Origin: Pseudomonas sp. CAN1
GTDB lineage: Bacteria > Pseudomonadota > Gammaproteobacteria > Pseudomonadales > Pseudomonadaceae
Assembly: GCF_030462585.1 (NCBI RefSeq)
Contig: NZ_JASMRU010000016.1
Span: 65,345 to 126,289, forward strand
Direction of reading: 5' to 3'
Length of the DNA stretch: 60,945 nucleotides
The position numbers and the translations under genes are program-made. The notes under the pieces were generated by a model. It was not told the origin of the DNA and ran no database searches. It saw only the letters and a list, made by a program, of their open reading frames with translations. How positions within the stretch are numbered: position 1 is the stretch's first letter; every line of letters starts with the position of its first letter. This document shows, piece by piece, positions 1 through 8,279 of the stretch.

Positions 1-936
1 GAACGGCCGCTCGGCCCAGGCGCCGAAGGCGTCCACCACCGCCGGCGTTACCGGGTCGATGATCTGCCCGCTGACCACGGCGGCCGGGTCCTTGTACGAC
101 AGGGTGACGGCGAACGCGGTGAGCATCACGGTCAGCCCGACCACCAGCATCGAGCGCAGGATGGCGCGCGGCGTGGAGACGCGGGCGTCGGTGGTTTCCT
201 CGGAAATCTGCGAGCAGGCGTCGAAGCCGAGGAAGGCCCAGCCGCCCACCGCCAGCGCAGTGAGGAAGCCGCTCCAGTAGGAACCGCCGGAAGCCTCCAG
301 GGCGCCGAGGCTGCTGAACAGCATCTCGAAGGAATGGTTGCGGAAGAACAGCAGCAACAGCACGCCGATGCCGATGGAGGCGATGGCCTCGGCGAAGATA
401 CCAGCGTTGACGAAGTACTTCAGCGGGTTGATGCCCAGCAGGTTCACCCCCAGCCCCAGGGCCAGTAGCGCGGCGCCGCAGAGGACCTGGGCGTTGGCCG
501 ACGGCGGCTCGCCGATCACCAGCAACCCGAGCCAGAACCCGCCCAGGTAGGCGACCGTGGTCAGCGAGGCGAGGGCGGAAGCGAGGTAGAGGAAGCCGGT
601 GAACCAGGCCGCGCGGTCACCGATCAGCCGGCGCACCCACTGGTAGCAGCCGCCGGCCAGGGGGAACTGCGAGGACAGTTCGGCGTAGACCAGCGCTACG
701 GTCAATTGCAGCAGCAGGCACAGCGGCACGATCCACACCCAGGACGGCCCGACGCTCATGGCGCCGAGCGACATCACCGAGTAGATGCCGACCACCGGGG
801 AAATGGTGGCGAAGCCGACGGAGAAGGACGACCACAGGTTCAGCCCGCGGTCCAGTTCCTGGCGGTAGCCGTGGCTGGCGAGCAGGCTTTCGTCGCCGTT
901 TCCGGCGGTTGCGGTGGAGCTGCGAAGGTCAGACAT
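1..936 (-). CDS. APC superfamily amino acid/amine permease (3' end outside the window)
   Basis: The frame is open from the ATG at 934-936 to the window edge, giving 312 codons without a stop, so the C-terminus is missing. The hydrophilic N-terminus (about 28 residues) is followed by a long run of hydrophobic helices. The first helix region contains GFATISPVVGIYSV and a later loop GFDACSQISEETTDA; both are typical of the GABA/choline-type APC permeases (known family features). It should import an amino acid or amine across the inner membrane; the substrate cannot be told. Only shadow frames are open on the other strand. A perfect dyad at 1141-1160 lies upstream and may be its operator. Confidence in the family is high, in the substrate none. 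Confidence 0.9.
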   Translation of the reverse strand, partial: MSDLRSSTATAGNGDESLLASHGYRQELDRGLNLWSSFSVGFATISPVVGIYSVMSLGAMSVGPSWVWIVPLCLLLQLTVALVYAELSSQFPLAGGCYQWVRRLIGDRAAWFTGFLYLASALASLTTVAYLGGFWLGLLVIGEPPSANAQVLCGAALLALGLGVNLLGINPLKYFVNAGIFAEAIASIGIGVLLLLFFRNHSFEMLFSSLGALEASGGSYWSGFLTALAVGGWAFLGFDACSQISEETTDARVSTPRAILRSMLVVGLTVMLTAFAVTLSYKDPAAVVSGQIIDPVTPAVVDAFGAWAERPF

Positions 937-1140
937 GCCGGCCTCCGGTATTCAGTGCAAAGGGGAATTCACGGCCAGGCATGAGGGGGCGACGGCGCAT
1001 GGGAGATCCTCGGGGCAGTTGGAGTTGTTATCGAGAACCCGCGTCTCTTTAGGACGGCTGAGTAGCTGGCGCTGTCAGTGCAGCGCGGAGCCAGAGTAGG
1101 GCGCTGCCGCATCAGGGAAAATTCATATTTGATTGTGCTG

Positions 1141-1160
1141 ACATCAGTCATGGCTGATGT
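1141..1160. promoter_or_regulatory. Perfect inverted repeat upstream of the APC permease
   Basis: ACATCAG and CTGATGT flank a 6-nt spacer, a perfect 7+6+7 dyad about 205 nt before the permease ATG, in an AT-richer patch. The form suits a dimeric repressor or activator site. No regulator gene is visible beside it, so the assignment is inference. Confidence 0.4.
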
Positions 1161-1260
1161 TTGAGTGGCGGTTGCCGGAATGATGCCAGGGTAGGCGGCG
1201 GATTGCCCTTTCAGAAACGCTGGCGAGGCGGTCGATGGGGGAAGTCGGCAAGGGCACGAC

Positions 1261-1343
1261 GTAGGATGGCGTGGAGCGCAGCGATACCCATCAACGCATG
1301 CATACCCGCCAGCATGGGTATCGCTGCGCTCCACCCATCCTAC
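1261..1343. repeat. REP-like palindrome, GTAGGATGG family
   Basis: The two ends are inverted copies (GTAGGATGG.GTGGAGCGCAGCGATACCCAT and its complement) around a short centre. The same unit recurs at 26899-26979 and as a half element at 54216-54249. It lies between genes, so it is an interspersed extragenic repeat rather than a coding feature. Confidence 0.8.
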
Positions 1344-1396
1344 TAAGCGGGCAGGCCGGTGCCCTGTGTCGGCCACTGTCCCGGCTGCGCCGGGAT

Positions 1397-1618
1397 TTCG
1401 CGGAGAAGCTCCGCTCCTACGAAAGCTGCGGCGAACCGTAGGGCGAATAACCCGGAACGGGTTATCCGCCGGATGCCACCGCGGCGGATAACGCTGGCGC
1501 GTTATGCGCCCTACCAAAGCGGGCACGGCGTGCTCTTCGTAGGAGCGAGCTTGCTCGCGAAGAGGGTAGGCGCCCACAGGGATAGGAAGGAGGGATGCGG
1601 GTTCGCGAGCAAGGCGAC
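1397..1618. repeat. Cluster of three REP-like palindromes
   Basis: Three different units stand in a row: a GCGGAGAAGCTCCGC hairpin ending CTCCTAC (1397-1423), a paired GTAGGGCGAATAAC element (1438-1514), and a GTAGGAGCGAGCTTGCTCGCGAA unit (1536-1562) with an inverted partial copy near 1600-1617. The 937-1671 gap contains these, the 1261-1343 element and the 1141 dyad; no further gene is seen in it. Confidence 0.8.
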
Positions 1619-1671
1619 GGGGTCGCCGGGAGGAACCGGGAGCGACAGCGCGCTCCCGGTGTACAGCGGTA

Positions 1672-1887
1672 TCAGCAGTGCTTGTCCTGCTCGGCCTTTT
1701 TCTCGGCGTTGGGCTGGGCGTTCTGGGCGGTCTGCTGTTCGGCGTCGGCCTTGTCGCGGCTGGCCTGCATGGCCTGATAGTTGGCTTGGGTCAGGCGGTT
1801 GGCCATCAGCGGCGATTCTTCGGCCATGGAGGCCTGGCTGGCGAGCAGGGCGGCGACGGTCAGGACACTGGCAGTGAGCAGTTTCAT
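1672..1887 (-). CDS. Small secreted protein of unknown function, 71 aa
   Basis: The chosen start at 1885-1887 gives MKLLTASVLTVAALLASQASMA, a standard signal peptide with a likely cleavage site after SMA (about residue 22). An upstream in-frame start at 1941 would add 18 residues before the signal and is less likely. The mature part of about 49 residues is hydrophilic, rich in Ala, Gln, Glu and Lys, with one Cys at the very C-terminus. It is probably periplasmic. I do not recognise a domain. No neighbour is close enough to suggest an operon. Confidence 0.6.
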   Translation of the reverse strand: MKLLTASVLTVAALLASQASMAEESPLMANRLTQANYQAMQASRDKADAEQQTAQNAQPNAEKKAEQDKHC

Positions 1888-2209
1888 GAAGGAATTCTCG
1901 GGTAGTGGACTTCTGATAGGTGATTGCTCGCGAGTGGCCACAGTCTACGGGGCCGCCCCTGGCGCGACCCATGAGGAAAACTGCTGGGATTGATCGAATT
2001 GCCATTTGCCCTGTGCAGCGCCCTTTCGCCGGTGGCGCATGGAAATCCGCCAAATCCCTGCTGCGTGCGGCGTACAACTGAATACCGAATCCCGGCGGAT
2101 GGCATCGGACTGAGCAGAAAACAACCGATCATGAAGCCTGGCTAACGAATCCATGCCGTTCGGCTAATGAGTAACGGCAGGTTGCCAAGGGGTCGATTAC
2201 CCGACCGGC

Positions 2210-2241
2210 GTGACACTTTCTTCACAAACTCCTGCTAAGAT
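2210..2241 (+). promoter_or_regulatory. Candidate sigma70 promoter of the mntP leader
   Basis: An extended -10 (TGCTAAGAT, 2233-2241) lies just before the riboswitch, with a TGACAC -35-like hexamer at 2211-2216. The spacing of about 19 bp is long, so the extended TG may carry most of the strength. A start near 2248 would put the aptamer at the 5' end of the transcript. Confidence 0.45.
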
Positions 2242-2250
2242 CGCCGCCTC

Positions 2251-2355
2251 TTTGGGGAGTAGCCTGGCTTCACACCTGCGTGAAGTCGCCCTGGTCAACA
2301 TGATCGGCAACCTGCCGTGGCCAGTGCATCCAACCGGATTGGCGAGACCAACGAC
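2251..2355 (+). ncRNA. yybP-ykoY manganese riboswitch aptamer
   Basis: The conserved opening TTTGGGGAGTAGCCTG (from 2251), the internal GTCAACAT and the closing GGCGAGACCAA (2341-2351) occur in the order and spacing expected of this aptamer. In the known family these elements form the docked loops that bind Mn2+, and the downstream gene is often mntP, as here. TTGG near 2252-2256 can pair with CCAA near 2348-2351 as P1. It should activate mntP when manganese is in excess. Confidence 0.85.
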
Positions 2356-2409
2356 ATGACTGCGCTCAAGCCGGGCTCGCAGTGTCTTGTCGTTGTCTCG
2401 TGCCCGGCT
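2343..2409 (+). promoter_or_regulatory. Candidate riboswitch expression platform with two competing hairpins
   Basis: CGAGACCAACGACA (2343-2356) can pair with TGTCGTTGTCTCG (2388-2400) with one bulged base. AGCCGGGC (2369-2376) can pair perfectly with GCCCGGCT (2402-2409), ending at the ribosome binding site GGAG of mntP. The pairings interlock, so both cannot form as simple nested hairpins. The first also uses the closing strand of the aptamer, linking it to ligand binding. Which state is ON was not determined. Confidence 0.5.
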
Positions 2410-2419
2410 GGAGTTGTAC

Positions 2420-2989
2420 GTGAATCCCATCTCGCTGATCTTCCTGGCCTTCGCCATGTCCACCGACGCCTTCGCCGCCGCCATCGGCAAGGGCTCGACC
2501 CTGCACAAGCCGCGCCTCTCCGAAGCCCTGCGCACGGGCCTGATCTTCGGTGTCATCGAAGCCATCACTCCGCTGATCGGCTGGTTCATCGGCCAGGCCG
2601 CCAGCAGCTACGTCGTCGAGTGGGACCACTGGATCGCCTTCGGCCTGCTGCTCGTGCTCGGCCTGCACATGATCTACAACGGCGTGCGCCAGGACGACGA
2701 GGCCGAGGATGAAAAGCCCTCGCAGCACTCCTTCTGGGTCCTCGCGGTGACCGCCGTGGCCACCAGCATCGACGCCCTGGCGGTCGGTGTGGGTCTGGCC
2801 TTCGTCGACGTGAATATCTGGGTTGCCGCGGCTGCGATTGGCCTCGCCACCATGACCATGGTCACCATCGGCACCATGCTCGGCCGCGTGCTTGGCGCGG
2901 TGGTCGGCAAGCGCGCCGAGATCATCGGCGGCGTGGTGCTGATGCTGGTCGGCGCCACCATCCTCTACGAGCACCTGTCGGCGGTCTGA
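2420..2989 (+). CDS. mntP: Manganese efflux pump MntP
   Basis: The 189-residue protein has six predicted membrane helices in two similar halves. Each half carries an acidic motif: [15 protein letters not shown] near residue 15 and [15 protein letters not shown] near residue 115, as known for MntP. The usual length is about 188 residues. GTG at 2420-2422 is chosen as start: GGAG precedes it by 7 nt and the sequence [14 protein letters not shown] begins as the family does; a longer frame to 2387 would run into the riboswitch platform. The protein exports Mn2+ from the cytoplasm. A strong terminator follows at 3008-3034, so it is monocistronic. Confidence 0.95.
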   Translation: MNPISLIFLAFAMSTDAFAAAIGKGSTLHKPRLSEALRTGLIFGVIEAITPLIGWFIGQAASSYVVEWDHWIAFGLLLVLGLHMIYNGVRQDDEAEDEKPSQHSFWVLAVTAVATSIDALAVGVGLAFVDVNIWVAAAAIGLATMTMVTIGTMLGRVLGAVVGKRAEIIGGVVLMLVGATILYEHLSAV

Positions 2990-3007
2990 GTCGACGATCC
3001 GAACAAG

Positions 3008-3034
3008 AAAGGGCCGCATCGCGCGGCCCTTTTT
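3008..3034 (+). terminator. Intrinsic terminator of mntP
   Basis: AAAGGGCCGC and GCGGCCCTTT form a GC-rich stem with a small loop, followed by a T run, 18 nt after the mntP stop. Confidence 0.9.
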
Positions 3035-3065
3035 CATTGCAGTGAATCTTCCGGTGCCCTCGAAC

Positions 3066-3232
3066 GTAGGGCGAATAACGCGCAGCGTTATCCGCCGTCG
3101 GGCTGATCGGCGGACAACCCGTTCCGGGTTATGCGCCCTACGTTCAGGCATCCCCAGCGCCGTAGGAGCGGACTCCGTCCGCGATGTTTCCCGGCGCGCA
3201 GGGGACCTATCGCGGACAGAGTCCGCTCCTAC
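3066..3232. repeat. Two REP-like palindromic elements
   Basis: The element at 3066-3141 has inverted GTAGGGCGAATAACG ends (the ATAAC family). That at 3162-3232 has inverted GTAGGAGCGGACTC ends with TCCGCGA inside. Both lie between convergent genes mntP and the phosphoglycerol transferase gene. Confidence 0.8.
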
Positions 3233-3265
3233 GCACCTGACGATCCCACGCTCTGCGGCTTGCTT

Positions 3266-5302
3266 TCATTCACGCACGTTGCGGTACAGCATCACCCGCG
3301 AGGTCTCGTGCATGGCGCGGGTGAGTGCGGCGAGGCGCTGGAATTCCTGCGGATGCTGTGCGGCAACGTCCTCCATCGGCGTGGGCGAGTAGATGTCGTG
3401 CAGGGTCGGCGAGCTGCCATCGTGCTGCATCTGCAGGAGGAAACGTTGGGTCACGCCACCGATGATCGGGAAGGTGCCCTCGCGCAGCACCAGCGGCACT
3501 ACGCGTTCGCCTTCCGGAGCGGCGAGTTGCAGGTCGCGGCCCATGCCGCCGTTGGCGTAGGGCTTGCCGAGCAGGCCAAGCACGCTGGGCAGCAGGTCGG
3601 CCAGGCCGACGGCCTCGTTGAACACGCGGGGCTGCAGCAGGCCCGGTGCGTAGATCATCAGCGGTACGTTGTTGCTCTCCAGCCCGAGCTGTTCGAGGCC
3701 CGGCGCCATGTGCGGAATCTGGCTGATGCGCGTGTTGTGGTCGCCGAAGAACACGAAGATGGTGTTGTCCAGGTAGCCGTCGCGCTCGGCCATTTCCAGC
3801 AGTTTGCCGATGTTGAAGTCGAGCAGGCGCACCGCGTTGAACTGTTCCACGCTGCGTGAGCCGGCGCTCTGTACCTTCTCCAACGGAAAGTCGAGGGCCT
3901 GGAAGCCGTCGTTGTCACGGGGGATGGTGAAGGGCCGGTGGTTGCCGGAGGTCTGCAGGTAGGCGAAGAACGGCTGGTCCTTCGGCAACTGGCGCAGCAC
4001 CGCGGTGCCTTCCTTGAAGAAATCCAGGTCGGAGATGCCCCAGACGTCCACCAGCGGCGCCTGCCAGTGGCGTTCCTCGTACAGCTGCACGTCGTCGATG
4101 CTGCGCTGGATCAGCGCGTTGATGTTCGCCCAGCCGGCGTTGCCGCCGATCATGTAGAACTTCTCGTAGCCGTCCAGGGCATTGATCAGGCTGTGCTGGC
4201 GGGAGATCAGCGGGTTGCGCGTGGCGGTCTGTTCGCGGGTCACGTCCGGCACGCCGGTGATGCTGGCCCAGACGGTCTTCGCGGTGCCAGTCACCGGCAC
4301 GTAGAAGTGGCGGAAGAACCAGCCTTCGCGGGCGATGCGGTCGAGGTTCGGCGTCGGGTTCAGTGGGTTGCCGTAGGCGCCGACGGCGCTGGTGCCGAGG
4401 GATTCGAGCATGACGAAGACCACGTTGGGCTGTCGCCCGCTGGCCAGCGCTGCCGGTTGTGCGGGCTGCTGGCGGCGGTAGTCGAGGGCCTGCCCGTCGG
4501 GGGTGTCGATGCCCAGGTAGTTCGCCATCAGCGGGTAGTGCTTGCGCGCCTCGGCCTCGTCAAAGGCGACCGGGTCGACGCGCAAGGTATCGTAGAGGAA
4601 TACCACCGGGTTCAACCCGAGCGCGGCGATCTGCGCATCGCCGCTATAGAAAGCGTCGCTCCAGCGCAGTGGCACCGGATTCTCCAGGTTGAGGTTGTCG
4701 ACGCGGCCGAGCAGGCCGAGGAACACCAGCACGGTGACCAGCGCGGAAGCGGCGGCCACGGACCAGCGCGAGATCGGCGTAGCAGCGCGCTGCAGCGTCC
4801 GCCGTTCGAGCTGCCAGAGCACGGCGAGCGTCAGCGCCAGGCAGGCCAGCCAGCCCAGGCTGATCCAGACCACCGGGTAGGTCTGCCAGACCATGCCGGT
4901 GGAAATCTGCGCGTCCTCGATGAAGCGCAGCACCGTGGCGTTGATGCGCACACCGAGGTAGGCGTAGTGGCCGAAGTCGATGATGTAGACCAGCAAAACC
5001 AGCCCCACGGCGAGCGCCAGGTAGGCGCGGGCGAGGTGGCGAATGGCACGGCTGCGCAGCAGGTTCAACCACGGCAGCCAGGCCAGCAGCATCAGCGGTA
5101 GCGCGACCAGCAGCGCCAGGCGCAGGTCGAAGCGCAGGCCGATGCCGAGGGTGCGCAGGACGTCGCCATTCTCCCCCAGCGCCTGCAAGGGCAGCCCGGA
5201 GAAGCCGAGCAGGAACACGCCGCGCAGCAGGGTGAACAGGACGAACAATACGGCGACGACGCCGGCCAGGTAGTGCAGGCGTCGGGAGCGAATCCAGCTC
5301 AT
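3266..5302 (-). CDS. LTA synthase family / sulfatase-fold phosphoglycerol transferase, membrane bound
   Basis: The 678-residue protein has about five N-terminal membrane helices (residues 10-200) and a periplasmic alkaline-phosphatase-superfamily domain (about 290-640). Visible active-site elements are NVVFVMLESLG with metal-binding E300, TGTAKTVWAS with the nucleophile-type T343, WGISDLDFF near 421 and FFGDHNTR with D521/H522. In Gram-negatives such enzymes transfer phosphoglycerol or related groups to periplasmic glucans or envelope glycans; the acceptor here is unknown. Its start overlaps the stop of the upstream gene by ATGA, and it is the last of a four-gene operon. Confidence in fold and location is high, in substrate low. 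Confidence 0.9.
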   Translation of the reverse strand: MSWIRSRRLHYLAGVVAVLFVLFTLLRGVFLLGFSGLPLQALGENGDVLRTLGIGLRFDLRLALLVALPLMLLAWLPWLNLLRSRAIRHLARAYLALAVGLVLLVYIIDFGHYAYLGVRINATVLRFIEDAQISTGMVWQTYPVVWISLGWLACLALTLAVLWQLERRTLQRAATPISRWSVAAASALVTVLVFLGLLGRVDNLNLENPVPLRWSDAFYSGDAQIAALGLNPVVFLYDTLRVDPVAFDEAEARKHYPLMANYLGIDTPDGQALDYRRQQPAQPAALASGRQPNVVFVMLESLGTSAVGAYGNPLNPTPNLDRIAREGWFFRHFYVPVTGTAKTVWASITGVPDVTREQTATRNPLISRQHSLINALDGYEKFYMIGGNAGWANINALIQRSIDDVQLYEERHWQAPLVDVWGISDLDFFKEGTAVLRQLPKDQPFFAYLQTSGNHRPFTIPRDNDGFQALDFPLEKVQSAGSRSVEQFNAVRLLDFNIGKLLEMAERDGYLDNTIFVFFGDHNTRISQIPHMAPGLEQLGLESNNVPLMIYAPGLLQPRVFNEAVGLADLLPSVLGLLGKPYANGGMGRDLQLAAPEGERVVPLVLREGTFPIIGGVTQRFLLQMQHDGSSPTLHDIYSPTPMEDVAAQHPQEFQRLAALTRAMHETSRVMLYRNVRE

Positions 5303-5940
5303 CGATCAGTCTCGGCAAAGTCCATAAGGCGGCGCGCATTGCGCTCGCCGGAGAGAAGGGTGCGGGCACGGCGCAGCAAGGTCTGGCCCGCCCACAGGAG
5401 GCAGAAAACCAGGGCGTAGAGTGCCAGCAGCGGGTCGATCAGGTAGTTCCAGTAGTTGCCGGAACCGTCGCCGCGCAACGCGTAGGCCAGGGTCGCGATC
5501 AGCAGCATCGCCGCGCCGAGGCCGTTACCGCGCAGTAGGAAAACCAGGGTCAGTGCGGCCATCGCCAGCAGCAGCCAGGTCGGCTCGTAGCCCCAGCGGA
5601 ACGGGTCCAGGTAGCTCAGGCCCAGGGAGGCCGGATAGAGCACCAGCGCCAGCACCGCCACGGCCAGCAGCACCTCGCGCAGGTGGACGGCGCGAACCTG
5701 CACCACGCCGAAGCGCGCCAGGGTGAAGCCCATGAGCAGCACCAGCAGGCTGCTGGACAGGTCATGGGTGAAGCTGCGCACGACCATGGCCAGCGGCAGG
5801 CCGTCGACGGGGACGAAGGTCAGCCCGGCTGCCATGGCGAGTTTCAGCGCCTGCCAGTGGCGGGCGCTGCCGAAGGGCGCGATAAGCAGGAACAGCGCAA
5901 GGGCCAGCGCCAGATGCGCCTGCCAGAGTCCGAATGTCAT
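5299..5940 (-). CDS. Polytopic inner-membrane protein of unknown function, 213 aa
   Basis: Starting at the ATG 5938-5940 (MTFGLWQAHLALAL), the protein is almost entirely hydrophobic with about six to seven membrane segments and a short basic C-terminal tail. The ATGA overlaps on both sides (5937-5940 and 5299-5302) show translational coupling with the sialidase-like gene before it and the phosphoglycerol transferase after it, which supports this start over a longer one at 6084. I do not recognise a family. It may anchor or feed the transferase, which is inference from context. Confidence 0.75.
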   Translation of the reverse strand: MTFGLWQAHLALALALFLLIAPFGSARHWQALKLAMAAGLTFVPVDGLPLAMVVRSFTHDLSSSLLVLLMGFTLARFGVVQVRAVHLREVLLAVAVLALVLYPASLGLSYLDPFRWGYEPTWLLLAMAALTLVFLLRGNGLGAAMLLIATLAYALRGDGSGNYWNYLIDPLLALYALVFCLLWAGQTLLRRARTLLSGERNARRLMDFAETDR

Positions 5941-7217
5941 GGTTGGCCCTCGACCCAGGCGTCGCTGAAGCTGACGTGCTTGATGAAGGTGTCGTTCCAC
6001 GAATAGACCAGGTGATAGGCACCGGCCGCGTCGCGGGCGAAGTAGGGGTACTCGTATTCGAAGCGGCACTGGCCGGACTCGCACATGCGCTGGCTGACGC
6101 TGGCGAGGAAGTTCTGCTCCAGGGTCTTCTGCTGCCGCGCGTCGACCTCGTCCCAGGTCGCGCCGATCAGCGCGCGGAAGACTTCCGGCGGCACCGGGTC
6201 GCCCCAGGGATCGGGGGATTCGTCGAGCTGCGAGACCAGCCGCCAGTTGCGCAACTGCGCGTCGGTTTCATAGAGGGTGAGGCGGAAACGGCCGTCCTCC
6301 AGATCGTTCATCGCTACCAGCAGGTTGCCGTTGCTGCGGCCAACAGCGGCCAGTGACGAGTTGGGGTTGCTCGGTTCCACTGGTTGCGGCTCGCTCCAGG
6401 TCTGCCCGGCGTCCGTGGTGCGGCTGGCCAGGACACGGTGGTGTTGCTCGCCGGCGTAGCGCAGCAGCGCGACCGCCTGCCGCCCATCCTGTGCCACCAC
6501 GGTTGGCTGCAGCGAATGCTTGCCCTTGCTGATGCGGAATTTGTCGAGCACCTCGCCGTCGCAATTCAGGTAGAGGTACTCGGCGAACTTGCCCATGAAC
6601 TCGTGGTAGACCGGCAGGCCGATTGAGCCGTCGCGGTGGAACACCGGCGCGCCGCGCACCAGGGTGCTGAGGTTGAGGAAGGGTGTGGTCACCAGTTGGC
6701 GTGGCGCGCTCCAGGTCTGTCCGAGGTCGTCCGAATGCATGGCGTTGATCGCGCTGCCGGCCCAGCCGCCCACCGAGACGGAGACGTAGAACAGCCACAG
6801 GCGGTTGTCCGGCGACAGGGCGATGACCGGGTTGCCGAGCTTGCGGATGTTCTTCTGCACCGCCTGTTCGGTGCCGATGCGCGTGGCCAGCACGCGCTCG
6901 GCCGACCATTGACGGGTGGTGGCGTCGAACTGCGCGGCGCGGATCTGCACGTCGGCGGAGCCCTCGCGGGTGCCGGCGAACCAGGTCGCCATCAAGGCGC
7001 CGTCGGGCAGGGTGGCGAGGGAGGCGGAGTGTACGAAGTCGCGCATGTCCGAGGAAGCGAAGCGCCGGGTCAGGCCGGTGTTGTCGGCAGTGGCGCGGGA
7101 GTCACCGGTTTCGACGGCGAAGTCGGCTACTTCGAAGGAAGGCGACTGGTACCAGGCGAAACCGAAGATGGCGGCCACCAGCAGGCCGCCGGCGGAGCGG
7201 AGGGCGAGGGTGTTCAT
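5937..7217 (-). CDS. Sialidase-fold (BNR repeat) exported protein
   Basis: The 426-residue protein begins with an uncleaved or cleaved signal/anchor (MNTLALRSAGGLLVAAIFGF). Two clear Asp-box motifs are seen, SDDLGQTWSAP (about 165-175) and TTDAGQTWSEP (about 265-275), as in six-bladed sialidase propellers. FAGTREGSADVQIR near residue 80 matches the start of the neuraminidase-like domain. It should act in the periplasm or be anchored facing it, on a glycan or glycolipid. The gene is the second of the four-gene coupled operon, overlapping the PepSY gene by 4 nt. Sialic acid itself is not implied; the fold is used on many sugars. Confidence 0.85.
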   Translation of the reverse strand: MNTLALRSAGGLLVAAIFGFAWYQSPSFEVADFAVETGDSRATADNTGLTRRFASSDMRDFVHSASLATLPDGALMATWFAGTREGSADVQIRAAQFDATTRQWSAERVLATRIGTEQAVQKNIRKLGNPVIALSPDNRLWLFYVSVSVGGWAGSAINAMHSDDLGQTWSAPRQLVTTPFLNLSTLVRGAPVFHRDGSIGLPVYHEFMGKFAEYLYLNCDGEVLDKFRISKGKHSLQPTVVAQDGRQAVALLRYAGEQHHRVLASRTTDAGQTWSEPQPVEPSNPNSSLAAVGRSNGNLLVAMNDLEDGRFRLTLYETDAQLRNWRLVSQLDESPDPWGDPVPPEVFRALIGATWDEVDARQQKTLEQNFLASVSQRMCESGQCRFEYEYPYFARDAAGAYHLVYSWNDTFIKHVSFSDAWVEGQP

Positions 7218-7489
7218 CGTCGCAGTACCGGCTCAGCTTTCACCAGGGCGAAGGTGACGGGGTGGAAGTACAGCTCGACGCGGTCGCTCTGCGGGTTGAA
7301 GCCGTAGATCTCATAGCAGTTGCCCGGCGTCACGCGGAACTTGGTGATGCGGTAGCCCTGCTGCTTCATGGCGGAGCGGAAGATCGACTCCTGCTGCCAG
7401 GTGGAGCGGTCCGCGCGGGTGCATTGGGCGTCAGCGAAGGCGAGGTTGGCGCTGCCGAGCGCCGCAAGGAACGAAATGAGCTTCCACAT
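7214..7489 (-). CDS. PepSY-like small periplasmic protein, 91 aa
   Basis: The start at 7487-7489 gives a signal peptide (MWKLISFLAALGSANLAFA) followed by a 72-residue mature domain. KFRVTPGNCYEIYGFN and VELYFHPVTFALVK have the beta-strand pattern of a single PepSY domain. Cys23 and Cys58 could form a disulfide. It is the first gene of the operon and its stop overlaps the sialidase start (ATGA, 7214-7217). PepSY proteins are often induced by two-component systems sensing the envelope. The ColR-like box upstream fits that view. Confidence 0.8.
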   Translation of the reverse strand: MWKLISFLAALGSANLAFADAQCTRADRSTWQQESIFRSAMKQQGYRITKFRVTPGNCYEIYGFNPQSDRVELYFHPVTFALVKAEPVLRR

Positions 7490-7534
7490 GGGGCCTGTCC
7501 GGTGGGTCGAAGGCGCCAAGTTAAAAAGCGAAAT

Positions 7535-7550
7535 GTGAATAAAATGTCAA
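7535..7550 (-). promoter_or_regulatory. ColR-like box overlapping a TTGACA -35, upstream of the PepSY operon
   Basis: Read on the minus strand the site is TTGACATTTTATTCAC, 46 nt before the operon ATG. It matches the ColR consensus as I recall it, YYNASNNYTTTTTCAC, at 15 of 16 positions. The first six bases also equal a perfect sigma70 -35 hexamer. The site lies in an AT-rich patch, unlike its surroundings. Confidence 0.45.
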
Positions 7551-7707
7551 AAATAACAAGCAGTTACATTGATTCTGAGGAATCGTCTGAAGGAATTTTC
7601 CGGCTGCTTTCCGGCGAGCGTAGCGGCAGTTTCGGCGTTGCGCCAAAGCGCTTTTGATGACTTTCTGTGTCGTTGCCGGGGGAGAGAGGCATTCGGTGGG
7701 GTGCGCG

Positions 7708-7758
7708 ATGGCCGATCAGCGTGATCGGCCATGGCAAGGGAGCGTCGGCTGACGCTCC
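7708..7758 (-). terminator. Two tandem hairpins after the molbindin gene
   Basis: ATGGCCGATCA/TGATCGGCCAT (7708-7733) is an 11-bp palindrome, and GGAGCGTC/GACGCTCC (7739-7758) forms a second stem. They sit just past the stop of the minus-strand gene ending at 7770. Neither has a T run on that strand, so termination or mRNA end protection is a guess. Confidence 0.4.
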
Positions 7759-7769
7759 GCGTGAGCAGG

Positions 7770-8198
7770 TCAGGCCGGCACGCCGAGGATCACGTGGGAA
7801 GCCTTGATCACCGCAGTGGCGCTGACGCCCGGGGCCAGGCCCAGTTCGCTCACGGCATCGCGGGTGACGATGGAGAAGACCTTGGTGCCGCCGGCCAGCT
7901 CGATCACCACTTCGGCGTTGACCGCGCCGTCAGTGACGCTGACGACCTTGCCGTTCAGGCAGTTGCGTGCCGACAGGCGGATGTCGCTGGCTTCGGTCAT
8001 CAGCATGACCCACGGCGCCTTGACCAGGGCGACTGCTTCAGCGCCGGCGGCCAGCTTCAGGCTGTTGACGCTTTCCACGGTGACCACGGCCACCAGGGTC
8101 TCGCCGCCGGCCAGTTCAAGGACGACTTCGCTGTTGACCGCGCCGGCGCGGACTTCGCGGACCTTGCCTTTGAAAACGTTGCGTGCACTGACTTTCAT
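7770..8198 (-). CDS. Molbindin-like protein with two Mop/TOBE domains
   Basis: The 142-residue protein is a tandem of two 65-70 residue Mop domains. The first starts SARNVFKGKVREV and the second SARNCLNGKVVSV; each ends with a VKAPWVM or IKASHVI strand. Such di-domain molbindins are known to store or buffer molybdate (or tungstate) in the cytoplasm. No HTH is present, so it is not ModE. No mod transporter genes adjoin it; it appears to be a single-gene unit with an 81-nt upstream gap. Confidence 0.9.
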   Translation of the reverse strand: MKVSARNVFKGKVREVRAGAVNSEVVLELAGGETLVAVVTVESVNSLKLAAGAEAVALVKAPWVMLMTEASDIRLSARNCLNGKVVSVTDGAVNAEVVIELAGGTKVFSIVTRDAVSELGLAPGVSATAVIKASHVILGVPA

Positions 8199-8279
8199 TG
8201 TTTTTCTCCACGTAGGGCTTCAGAAAATTCTGACCAGCGTGTCAAAAAACGCTATGAACTTGCCACCACAACGCCTGCG

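Noticed and set aside
5299-6084. 261-residue version of the membrane protein starting at 6084
   Set aside because: The added N-terminus is an Arg/Pro-rich shadow of the sialidase-like gene; the ATGA at 5937-5940 gives the better start.
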